Positions 43,340-53,800 of a stretch of DNA of 64,000 nucleotides are shown piece by piece. This DNA is from Inonotus obliquus (Eukaryota; Basidiomycota; Agaricomycetes; Hymenochaetales; Hymenochaetaceae): positions 930,001-994,000 of the forward strand of contig JAJHTX010000011.1 in assembly GCA_032164295.1 (NCBI GenBank). The letters are read 5' to 3'. Below the pieces are notes generated by a model. It searched no databases, was not told the DNA's origin, and worked only from the letters and a program-made list of their open reading frames with translations. Made by a program: the position numbers and the translations under genes. How positions within the stretch are numbered: the first letter of the stretch is position 1; each line of letters opens with the position of its first letter.

Positions 43340-44233
43340 ATGGGCTTAAGAATTATGAATAAAGAATATGTGTCATGCATTCCTTATGATTATGTCAGAT
43401 GCATTCCTAGAAGGGGGAGTGTTAGAAAGGTAGTATTATCCATCATTAATAAGCCAATAACTATGAGCGTCCTACGTTGGATACAAGAGCGGTTAGCGGC
43501 AGTAATACAGGTACTAGAACAGCCCATCGTTCCCCCGACACCGCGAAGCAATATACTACGATGTTGCAACACGTGCCGCCCAGCTAAAGAACTAGCTGGA
43601 GGACTGATGCGAGAATTAATCAGAGAGATCACGTACGGAGACATAATGAACGGACAAGCCGACATAATGATACGACGTCGATTTGTAGAACTAACCTACG
43701 ACCCTAACCAACAAATGCAAAAGGCTTATGAAAGGGAGATACGAGTATTATCCTACGACGCCGGATACTTTGTAATGATGATCGGAATACGAAACGTAGC
43801 ACAGGAAGGAAGACACGAACGATGCGACGCAGCTATAGTAGATGTCGACATTGCTTACAAGCGAGACCAAACCGGAACGAATGAGAGGACTGCATATGCT
43901 TGGGGGCATTGGATAATGAATTACATAAGTCGAGGATTACCTTATGGATATACCATAATGGAAACAAAGGTAGAACAGTACGGCGGAGTAATACACCTAC
44001 AAGGAGTACAAGGGATAAACCTACAACGCGCCAGGACAACACCAGGATATACACGAGTGCAAACTATTCGAAACTGGCTGACTGTACCACGACCGATCCT
44101 ACCAATACCAACGAGACCCGAAATACAAGAACAGATGACTCAGCAATTACCTAGAATAGCTGAATTGGATCAAGTGCCGTTACCTACACAAGGATCAAAC
44201 CTATCTACAAGATGGTACCGCCCACTACACTAA
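43340..44233 (+). CDS. Element C ORFf, U3-crossing accessory protein (nef/sag-like position)
   Basis: A 297-codon ORF starts 8 nt after ORFe (MGLRIMNKEYVSCIPYDYVR), reads across the polypurine tract and LTR border, and continues for 813 nt inside U3. The conserved LTR part includes NILRCCNTCRPAKELAGG, ITYGDIMNGQADIMIRRRF and YAWGHWIMNYISRG. It ends ahead of the LTR TATA box. No homologous family is recognised. The frame survives intact although U3 must also act as promoter, which suggests selection for the protein. Position resembles that of lentiviral nef and MMTV sag; no sequence relation is claimed. Confidence 0.6.
   Translation: MGLRIMNKEYVSCIPYDYVRCIPRRGSVRKVVLSIINKPITMSVLRWIQERLAAVIQVLEQPIVPPTPRSNILRCCNTCRPAKELAGGLMRELIREITYGDIMNGQADIMIRRRFVELTYDPNQQMQKAYEREIRVLSYDAGYFVMMIGIRNVAQEGRHERCDAAIVDVDIAYKRDQTGTNERTAYAWGHWIMNYISRGLPYGYTIMETKVEQYGGVIHLQGVQGINLQRARTTPGYTRVQTIRNWLTVPRPILPIPTRPEIQEQMTQQLPRIAELDQVPLPTQGSNLSTRWYRPLH
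43409..43419 (+). promoter_or_regulatory. Polypurine tract of element C
   Basis: AGAAGGGGGAG lies immediately before the 3' LTR start TGTTAG. It would prime plus-strand synthesis and is at the same time inside the coding frame of ORFf. Confidence 0.8.
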
Positions 44234-44883
44234 ACTAATCAAAGAGAGGCTAGTAACACAGAGGTAGTGAAATAAGGAAGGAAGTAAAGAGAAAGCACGG
44301 ACCAGGTATCATAAAGGAAGAAACAGATAAATGCCATAAACAGTAAGTAACAAGGTAGTAACGTCACACATGTAAATTAGTATATAAGGAGGCCATCGTA
44401 GAGCCGACCTAGCAGTTTAATCCAAGTCAAGGGACCCTACCATAAGTCCCTAAGTTAAATCGTAACATCAATTACTTGCGAGCCAGTAAATTACCAGTAG
44501 CGACACGGCTGAACTAAACCGATTGTGTGAAATCGAAGTGAAGCTAAAAATACGGATTGCAACTAGATTGTTCTCCCTATTGTCCGCACGGTACGAGCTA
44601 CTCACAACGTAGTGCGATTCCCGATATTCCCTGATCGTGAATAACAATCAGTATAACAATCGCGTCTTCACGCCGACTTAATACTGTACGATTATAGTAT
44701 CAGGTTCAACTGCAATATTAGTTAGTTGCTGGTTGTTTCAGATCGGATCAGCTACACAGTCCACTAAGGTGATTAGCAATTCCATAACCAGTATTGTAGA
44801 ATTTGGATTAACCCCTCAGACCGAGGAATAAGCCAGATTGGTCCGTCGATCAAGAATCAACGAACCCTCCACGGAGATAAACA
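43420..44883 (+). repeat. 3' LTR of element C
   Basis: 1464 bp, matching 33585-35048. Followed directly by the CAGAC target duplication and the leader of element B. Confidence 0.95.
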
Positions 44884-45112
44884 CAGACGGCTTGCCGACA
44901 AACTTACGTCAGCGCCTAGACCCATTACCCGTACCCCCTCCTCGTCGTTAAACGTTGTCGAGAACTCATCATCGACGTGCCTTACTACTAGACGCTGTGG
45001 AGAGAGACGTAGACAAACTATTTGTTCAGACTCAACCACGTCGCCTCCGTCCCCCACTCCGACGTCAAGAAGCGACTCGGACGTATCCTCTCTAGAGACT
45101 CCTGTACTACGA

Positions 45113-46267
45113 ATGTCAGGTGGACAAGGACAACAACCAGTACCCCCTCCTGTTCCTCCTAGAGCACCAACCCCTCCGATGGCACAAGGTTTCAATCAGA
45201 CACAGATGCAGCAGTTTGCGCAGATGTTCGCGTTGGCCCTGGGGCAGATGCCGCAACCTGCAGCCCCCCCAGCCCCACCACCAAAGACTCGTGCAAAAGA
45301 ACCGAGCGAGTTTGATGGCAGCAACTACAAGGACTTCAAACGCGAGTATACCCTTTGCTTTGAGTCTGATCCAAGGTCGTTTCCAACAGGCAAGAGCAAG
45401 ATCTTCTTCGTTCTTTCGTATATGAGAGGAGGAGCGGCCAGCACATGGGCTCAGAACTACGTCGATGCGAACCAAGCGAATGGTATTCCAGATGACTGGG
45501 CCGCCTTCCAAACAACCCTAGATAAGTCGTTCAACGATCCGAACAAGAAAGAGAAGGCGCTGGAGGATCTTAGGTGCCTGACTCAAGGGAAGATGACAGC
45601 CGACGAATTCTTCGTCAAGCTCGATATTAAGCGACAGGCAGCTGGTATTATGGATGCACTGCATGATGGTATCCTTATCGATCGCTTGAAATATGCACTG
45701 AACCTAGAGGTTGTCAAGGGAGTCATGCGCTCAGCCACCGTCCCTACCACCTATGATGGCTGGAAGGCCAAAGCGATAGACGTCGATAGGATCGAGCAAC
45801 AGTTGCGTCGTGTTTCTACAACTAGGACAGGTCCTCCCCGCTTGAACTGGCCAAACCAAACCCAAACGAGGAACCCACCCCAAGTCCAACAGCCACAGCA
45901 ACGTCAGCAGCAGGTCCCTCCAGTTCAGCGTGATCATCAGGGAGTAGGACCAGGAACTCACCCTGGGATGGGCATACCTATGGACATCGTTGTCGAACGA
46001 GCAAAGAGGAGCTTTAACTGCTGGGCCTGTGGAACACCAGGACACATCGCAGCCAAATGCCCTAGGAAGGAGCAGATTGTGCGGGCAACAATAACGGCAT
46101 GGGAACCAGAGATGCGCCAGCTCTTTGCAGACGAACTGGGAAGAATGAAGGAGAGTGCCTTTCAATCGATCGACCAAGGTCCCGAGGAGCTGCGAGTGAT
46201 GCAAGCTGATGCAGAGGAGGTCGATGAAGAAAGGGGAGTGGAGGATTTTATCAAGGACCAGGAGTAG
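45113..46267 (+). CDS. Element B Gag
   Basis: 384 residues beginning MSGGQGQQPVPPPVPPRAP. A Pro/Gln-rich N-terminus is followed by a typical Ty3/gypsy capsid segment (PSEFDGSNYKDFKREYTL, SYMRGGAASTWAQNYVD, FNDPNKKEKALEDLRCLTQG), a Gln-rich linker and one CCHC knuckle (CWACGTPGHIAAKC). The frame is intact. Near the end GAG-GAT-TTT places a GGATTTT heptamer at 46243-46249 in slippery register, and the pol frame (-1) is open through it, as in element C. Confidence 0.85.
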   Translation: MSGGQGQQPVPPPVPPRAPTPPMAQGFNQTQMQQFAQMFALALGQMPQPAAPPAPPPKTRAKEPSEFDGSNYKDFKREYTLCFESDPRSFPTGKSKIFFVLSYMRGGAASTWAQNYVDANQANGIPDDWAAFQTTLDKSFNDPNKKEKALEDLRCLTQGKMTADEFFVKLDIKRQAAGIMDALHDGILIDRLKYALNLEVVKGVMRSATVPTTYDGWKAKAIDVDRIEQQLRRVSTTRTGPPRLNWPNQTQTRNPPQVQQPQQRQQQVPPVQRDHQGVGPGTHPGMGIPMDIVVERAKRSFNCWACGTPGHIAAKCPRKEQIVRATITAWEPEMRQLFADELGRMKESAFQSIDQGPEELRVMQADAEEVDEERGVEDFIKDQE

Positions 46268-48948
46268 TCGTCGGGACGACTGGTCAAACTTCACAAGATT
46301 TCGTTTTGTCGCACGTATTCCATAACTCATCGTCTGTATACTACATTAGAGATTTGAAACACGATGACGCTGCACCCTACTACAAAATCTTGACCGACGT
46401 GATACCAACAAGAGCAGAAGAAGATCTGACAGAAGATGATGTGGAGGTCTTTGAAGAAGCTTACTTCCGGGCACACCCACAATTTATACGAGGATCAAAT
46501 GGGCGTCAATTGGAGATAGAGGTGATCTTATCCATGGTCAGCCTGCCTAGATATGAGGGGGACTTCTTAGAGAAAGCGTGAGCTCTAGTCGACTCGGGAT
46601 GCACCGGCTCCTGTATCGATGAGGAATTTGTGCTCAAGCATGATCTTCCCAGGATCAGGTACATACGTCCTATGATGGTCTTCAATGCGGACGGAACTCT
46701 CAATACAGGAGGGATGATGATGCACTATGTTGAGCTGGAAATGGTTTTTGGACAACACACTGAAGCGATTCGCCTAGCCGTTACTCGCTTGGCTCACTGC
46801 GACATCTTCCTAGGACATGACTGGCTTACAAAGCACAATCCGGAGATAGATTGGACTACGGGGAAGATTGAGTTTACACGTTGCCCCCTTGGCTGTCAGC
46901 AGAATTGAATCCCGGAGGCAACTGCAGTCGTGCATAATCGTATGACCGCATCTGATCGAGCTTGGCCGACTTACCTCGATGATTTTGAGGACGTATTCAG
47001 TGAAGAGAGCTTTGAAAAGCTTCCCGAACATCGCCCTTGGGATCATGCAATAGATCTAAAGCCGGATTTTAAGCCTAACGATTGCAAGGTGTACCCTTTG
47101 AACCCGAAGGAGCAAGCGGCGCTGAAGGATTTCATCGAAGAAAACTTAGCCTCTGGACGAATCTGTGAATCAAAGTCACCAATGGCATCGCCCTTCTTCT
47201 TCATCAAAAAGGAAGACGGCTCTCTCCATGCAATCCAAGATTATCGAAAGCTTAACGAGGGAACAGTCAAAAACAAATACCCTCTCCCGCTCATTCAAGA
47301 ACTAATTGATAAAGTCAAGGAGGCGAGGATATTCACCAAACTAGACGTACGTTGGGGGTACTACAACATACGTATTCGAGAAGGAGATGAGTGGAAGGCT
47401 GCCTTTCGGACGAACCTAGGCTTATTCGAACCTACAGTTATGTTCTTTGGGTTAACCAATGCACCAGCTACGTTTCAAGGCTTTATGAACGACATCTTCA
47501 GGGACTTAATACACGAAGGAAGAATCATCATTTACCTTGACGACATTCTGATATTCTCCACCAACAACACCGAGCATCATCAGCTGGTACGGGAAGTGTT
47601 CAAACGACTTCGTGATAATCGCTTGTTCCTTAAGCCACAGAAATGCGAATTCGAGGTCGACCGAGTCAAATACCTAGGACATATTATTGGGTGTGGAGAG
47701 CTCAAGATAGATCTGAAGAAAAGCGAAGTGGTGAGGAACTGGCCGGTGCCGAAGAATGTTACGGAGCTACAAAGGGTCTTAGGTTTCGGAAACTGGTTGC
47801 GACGATTCATCAAGGACTATAGTCAAGTCGTCAAGCCTCTAACGTCGTTGACAGGCAAGGCGGAGTGGAAGTGGGGAAGGGAACAGCGGGAGGCATTCGA
47901 AGGATTAAAGGAGCGCTTATGTAGTCCACCTGTGCTTGCTATCCCAAGTCACGATCAACCTTATTGAGTGGAAGCCGACTCATCAAACTACGCTACAGGA
48001 GCAGTCTTGCTACAGCAACAGGAGGATGGCAAGTGGAAACCAGTGGCGTATCGATCGGCGGCACTCAGTGATGCGGAACGGAACTATGAGATCTATGACA
48101 AAGAGATGTTGGCAATTGTTGAAGCACTTCGAGACTGGCAACAGTACCTTTTGGGCGCTAAACATCGCTTTAAAGTCTGGTCGGATCATCTGAATCTCAT
48201 GTACTTTAAGGAGGCGCACAAGCTCAATTACCGCCAAGCACGTTGGAGAACGGAGCTAGCCGAATTCGACTTCGTATTAGTGCACAAACCAGGAACGTCA
48301 ATGGGAAAGGCTGATTTATTATCACGGCGAGCAGGGTTTGATGAAGACAAGGAGGATAATAAGGACATCGTCTTTATCAAAGAAGAATGGCTAGTTCGGG
48401 CCCTCACCACTGGTGATCTGACGACTCTGAGGAAAAAGATTAAGGAAGCACAGGAGGGTCTGCCGAGGGAGGAAGTGCCAAGAGGAGCAACGACGGAAGG
48501 CGGGATGCTGCAGAAGGATGGAAGGATCTTTGTGCCGGATGAGATGCAAGACAAGGTCTTCCAGGTTTGTCATGACTCACCATGGGCAGGACATCCGGGT
48601 TCATCAAAGACGGTTGAACTGGTCAGACGTGATTTCTGGTGGCCAACGATGTTTACAGATGTTAGAAGCTACGTACGAGGATATGACAAGTGCCAACGGA
48701 CGAAAGCAGTCAGAACGGCGAAACGACGTGTCTTACACCCAAATGAGATACCCGAGGCACCTTGGCAAGTGGTTACAGTAGACCTGATTGGGGAACTTCT
48801 GGAGTCGAGCGGACACAATGCGATCTGCGTCATAGTGGATAGGTTCAGTAAACAGATGCATGCGATTCCGACAACGACAAAGTTGACCTCAGAAGGGATG
48901 GCAAAAATCTATCGGGATCACGTCTTCAGGCTTCATGGACTACCGCGG
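46250..48948 (+). pseudogene. Element B Pol, 5' part: protease, RT, RNase H, integrase to catalytic core
   Basis: The -1 frame after gag continues through protease (ALVDSGCTGSCID, FLGHDWLTKHNPEIDW), reverse transcriptase (AIQDYRKLNEGTVKNKYP, YLDDILIF), RNase H (VEADSSNYATGAVLLQQQ, KADLLSRRAG) and integrase (HDSPWAGHPGSSKTVELV, YDKCQRTK). It is broken by three in-frame TGA stops at 46579-46581, 46906-46908 and 47965-47967; each fits an ancestral CGA. At 48948, after HVFRLHGLPR, it is cut by element D and resumes at 63145. Confidence 0.9.
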
Positions 48949-50711
48949 TGTCAGGCCAGGATATTGCCTGGACATAAACAATCGTAATATTGGCACGCTT
49001 TACACTATCGGAAGCAAGAACATAGTAGGACATCAGAAAGGATAAACAAGAAATATCGGACGTCGCAGTAACTCGTAATTCTGCACACAAGTTAGCAAAT
49101 CGAAAGCCAATGGAAAGTGCCAAGCTTACTATCAAGCGTTGAGCACAACTCGTCTAGTAACAAGCACCGGTACCCACTCGACCCACTCCTCCTCGATCAT
49201 GATAGTCGTCTCCACAAATACTCTTCGTGCTATTAAGCATAAAGATCGCAAAGTGTCGAGAAAGTAACTCACTGAATCGGGTTAGAGGAAGCGCGACGAT
49301 ACACAAAAGTCAGCCTGAGAAGTTCAGAAGCGTGGCAGAGCAGATGGTGAAGTCGTGCACGAAGTCGTGAAGGTGGCATTAGAACAAAGAATTGCAGAAA
49401 AGGAACTCGAGCGGCGATAGATAAACAAACCATTCTTTATATGATCACGCTCTAGAAGCAGAAATGAAGGTTCAAGAACCACCGGTTGCACCATTCATTT
49501 GGTCTTATCTGAGAAGCCATCCGATACATCGCTCTGGAAAAACCAAAGACCACAGTCCAGATACCAAAAACCAAATAAGCCCAAACTGGGTAATCGATTA
49601 TATCATCCATCAGGTCATCGATTATATCATCCATCAAGTAATCGATTATATCATTCATTAGGTCATCAATTATCTCATCCATCAAGTAATCGATTATATC
49701 ATCCATTAGGTCATTCATCAAGTCATCGATTAGATCATCGATCAGGTCATCACCTTGAACCATATTCTGGACTCATCAATTGATTCATTGATGGCACATC
49801 ATTCATCAAGTAACTCATTGATGCGCATCATTCATCAAATAACTCATTGATGCACAGCATCTATCAAGTAATTCATTGATGCACAGCATTCATCAAATCA
49901 TGCATTGATGCACATCACTCATCAATTAATTCATTGATGCGCATCATTCATCAAATAACTCATTGATACATTGATACATATCACTTGATTTGGAGTATTT
50001 GATGCATAGCTTTGGAAGGAGATATCAAATTTTGATGATGTGGTTGATGCAGATCTATTTTTAGCTTATGCTGTGGATTATGTAAATTGGTCTTGGAATT
50101 AGTATTTAAGGACCAGCATGTAGCCCCCCAGAGGAGCATAGAATTAACTCCCCATAGAATAACTCACCAGAGTTCTCCCCCAGAACAAGACAAGCTCACA
50201 TCACTCTGTGACCCCTTGTCACACTATTTGCAAGTCAAGTCAAGGTTTCGTCGCATACAGTTGACCACAGCTCAAGACTGGGTAACTGCATTGCTCAAGG
50301 ACTAGTTTGGTACTAGTCAAAGGTATTGTATTGCCTCTGTTCCAATTGGACATTGGTGATAAACCCCTCTCAAAGTTGATATCTGATATCTCGAGACTTC
50401 GAGTGTGTGTGTCCCTCTAGACATTGACATCTATTCTGCATAGCTTGTCATTGCCTACCTCGGTGTGGACAATTTAATTGCTCCTCACCCACGGTGACCT
50501 ATCACTCGCTTTCAAAAGAATTGGATAAAGACTCATCTCTCACTCACTCTACATCTCTACTTGAACTCGAATCCCTCAACCCTCCAACTACAACAAGTTG
50601 CCCATAGCTTCAACGAACAACTGGGAAGACTACCCGCCTAGATAATTAGACCGGTTGACTCAGTGGGAGTGTACTTGGTTATTCAACAGCCAATACCATC
50701 CCAGCACGACA
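48949..50711 (+). repeat. 5' LTR of element D
   Basis: 1763 bp, matching 61378-63140. A TATA-like TATTTAAG lies at 50103-50110. U3 holds the tandem subrepeats listed separately. It abuts GCGG in the element B integrase. Confidence 0.95.
49590..49985 (+). repeat. Tandem subrepeats in U3 of the element D LTR
   Basis: Two adjacent arrays. At 49590-49760 there are units of about 18-27 bp around ATCGATTATATCATCCATCA. At 49785-49985 there are units of about 35 bp around AACTCATTGATGC and CATTCATCAA. Such arrays in U3 often act as enhancers. The same arrays occur in the 3' LTR at about 62019-62414. ORFs across them are only translations of the repeat. Confidence 0.8.
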
Positions 50712-50716
50712 AAACT

Positions 50717-50733
50717 TGGTGACCACCGCAGGG
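50717..50733 (+). promoter_or_regulatory. Candidate primer-binding site of element D
   Basis: TGGTGACCACCGCAGGG begins five bases after the 5' LTR. The leading TGG fits pairing to a tRNA CCA end. Confidence 0.55.
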
Positions 50734-50836
50734 CAGCTATTCGATAGTTGTGGTTGTAACCATATCAAGTTTTACCATCATCGCTCATCGATCAGAGCAA
50801 AGAAGAATTTTTCGCTAAGTCATTTGCATTGTTATC

Positions 50837-53800
50837 ATGACCACTGACAGTGCTACACAGACTACCAATCATGAGGAAGAAGTTCCCTCGACCAATCAGA
50901 CATCGTTATCGGTTCTAGATATGCCATACTCGACCTCGAAGAATGCTCCCAAGACATTCACGGGACATTTCTCAGAAGTCAAGGCCTTTCTAGATTATTA
51001 TGAACAATTGTGTTCTAAGTACAATGTCACGCTTGACACAGACAAGTGCAAGACCATCACTCGATACTGCTCGAGGCAGGTAATCCAGGTGATCGAAGGT
51101 CTTAATGATTTCGCTATACCCAATTGGAAGAATCTCAAGACTCAACTGCTGAGGCTGTTCGATGCCCAGCTCAATGAGAAGAGATATACAAAGATGGATC
51201 TCAAGAGATTCATGTACGCTAATCGAGACTCGAGAGTCAAGAGCTGGAAACAATTCACGCAGTATTCCAGAGAGTTTACCAAGATAGGAGGATGGCTATT
51301 CGCTCACAAGAAAATAACCAAGGAGGAACAGGCTACCTATTTTTGGAATGGACTTGATGACTACACTCGAGCACACCTAGAGAATCGACTCTTACTAAAG
51401 GATCCAGACCATGACATGGCTGAACCTTTCGATTTGGAGCAGATATGGAATGCTGCAGAGTCAATGTTGAATGCAGACAGGTTCGACATAATTGATGGGG
51501 AGGAAAAGAAGGAAACTCCAAACCCATTCAGAGATGAACCTGAAGATGACCTCGGAAGTAATGAGAAGGAAGATGAGGATGAGGTCAAGATCGTATCCGA
51601 TAGGATAAGGGAAACTCAGTCTCCAAAGATCGGCAAGACTGATTCGAAGTTGAGAAGAGCTCAGGATAGGGTGAAGAAGACAGAACCTGATGAGGTAGAG
51701 AAGCTGATCGAACAAATGTCGAAGCTCTCCATATCAGATTCGAAGTATGGTCTTTTGTACTACAAGGCAGTCAAACTCGACCCTTTAGTTGCACAAGCCA
51801 TTCGTTCTCCAGATCTTAGGTCCAATAATCGTGTTGAGACTCAGCCAGATCAAGAGAAGAATAAACCTCGAGGTGGAAACATCGAGAGAGCTCCCTATCG
51901 TAATTGTTTTGGATGTGGACAAATGGGACATGGACTTCGAACATGTTCAGAGGTGAAGAACATTGTTTCCCAAGGAATTGCCAAGTTTGATAACTCAGGG
52001 AAACTTTGCATGGGAAATGGAGAAGTGATCAGGCAAGCATTTGGAGAATCATTAGTCCAAGCTGCTAAACGCCAACACTCAGCAGAAAGCAAGGTCAACT
52101 TTATCACATGTCAATCCTCATCGGAAACTAGCGAGACATTATATGCGCACCCAGAAGAAGATGAGATTGGATATCCGATAACTCGTTCTCAGAAGACAAC
52201 CAATCACAAGCGCAAGGATGTAATGGAAAGACCCATTCAGTCAAGACCATCAAGGAGAGCAGAACCAGAAGTTGTCATCGATCGTATACCTCGAAAGTCG
52301 CAAGCAGAGACAATCAGTCCACCAGCCAAGACTCAGCCAAGTGTCAAAGATATCACTATGACTAATGAGCAGTTGGTACAGAAGATTGACCCAAGGAATA
52401 GTTCGAGAGTATCAACTAGCAAAGAAGAACCTACGGGAGACAAGTCGCAAACAGCACATCGTACACCACGCCAGTCGGAGATGTCAGCCAGTGTTAATCT
52501 TCAGACAGTCGCTGACAAAATCCTTTCCCAGGATCAACTTATCTCAACTCGAGATCTTCTTGGAGCTTCTCCCGGATTAGCCTGGATCATCGCTGATAAG
52601 CTTCAGTACAAGACCATCAAACCCGCTCCAGAAATGATAATGAGAGCCAATATTGTTGAAGAAGATTCAGAGAATAATTCAGAAGCATTCTGGACTCGAC
52701 CAGTGATTGCCAAGACTCATGGCAGACTTATTCGATTAACAGTCAATTGCGGAGGACATGACATCAATGCTATTCTCGATACTGGATCGCAAATGAACAT
52801 CTGTCATAGTCGATTCGCACAGCTCATCCAAAGACCCATTGACAAAACTCAGAAAATGAATATGAACGATGCTAATGGAGGACAAGGAATGTTAGAAGGA
52901 TTACTCACAGGAGTTCGACTTGACATTGGAAGCATCATTACCATAGGCAACATCTATGTTGGAAGCCAGGTTCCATTCGACTTACTGCTTGGAAGACCAT
53001 GGCAGAGAGGAAACCTTATCTCCATCGATGAACGGCCTAATGGCACCTATCTCCAATTCAAGGACCCTGAAGATCCAACTCGATCAAAGACTAGATATGA
53101 GATGCTAGTAACTCCTGATGGAAGCAATGAGTCATGGGACTATGATCCATCAACATGGTTCGCTGCTCAACCTGATATCGATGATCAGGATGATTACCAA
53201 GCTCTATTTGAGAAGTTCACTCAGACAAGAGAGAAGGCATTGGAAGAAGTTCGAAATGAAGAAGGGACTGCATATACCGCATTTTCAGTTCCACCCTCAT
53301 CAACTCAATGTATTGTCAAGGAATGGGAAATCGAAACAGGAGAAAGATCAGTGCCAAGGAATTTGATATTGATAGAGGATGAAGAAGACAGAGAAAAAAA
53401 AGAAGCTCAAAGTGACTCAGAATTACCTAATATCAGGATCTATCGAAAGCGAATGAGAGGCTCAGGAGAAACAGACAGCCTAGAGTCACTTACGGCTCCA
53501 AAGAAACCAAAGTTCAGTCAAGAGTCGGATTATGAGAGTGACCAACGTGATCCTCAGACCATGAGGATGAAGCCAGACCAGCCATCACAAAGTGTGCATG
53601 AGCATGGAATGACTAAGAAGGAAGAATTACGAGATTCAGATGATGAAATATCAAGTATATTGAGTGTCGGAAGTGAAGGATACTCAAAACACCATCATTA
53701 TGGACAAGAAGCTAGCACGTCACAGCCATTCCCAACACTAATGATGTCGAAGAAGGACATCATAGTTAGGAATGATGAAGAAGAACTCTATTCCTCCAAG

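Larger units (their letters stand above)
33585..44883 (+). mobile_element. Element C: intact Ty3/gypsy chromovirus with accessory ORFs and an LTR-crossing ORF
   Basis: 11,299 bp with two 1464-bp LTRs (TG...CA) and a perfect 5-bp duplication CAGAC (33580-33584, 44884-44888). Gene order: LTR, PBS, ORFa, ORFb, ORFc, gag, pol with C-terminal chromodomain, small membrane ORF, acidic ORF, then an ORF that runs through the polypurine tract into U3. All ORFs are open. The sense strand is visibly A-rich and T-poor. Chromoviruses usually carry only gag and pol, so the accessory set is unusual. The equal-length LTRs, which matched wherever I compared them, point to a recent insertion into the leader of element B. 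Confidence 0.93.

Noticed and set aside
49452..49763. ORF on the minus strand of the D LTR encoding Asp-Asp-Leu/Ile repeats (also 61881-62192)
   Set aside because: It is only the translation of the U3 tandem subrepeat array; unlike the U3 ORF of element C, its length and composition come from the repeat.
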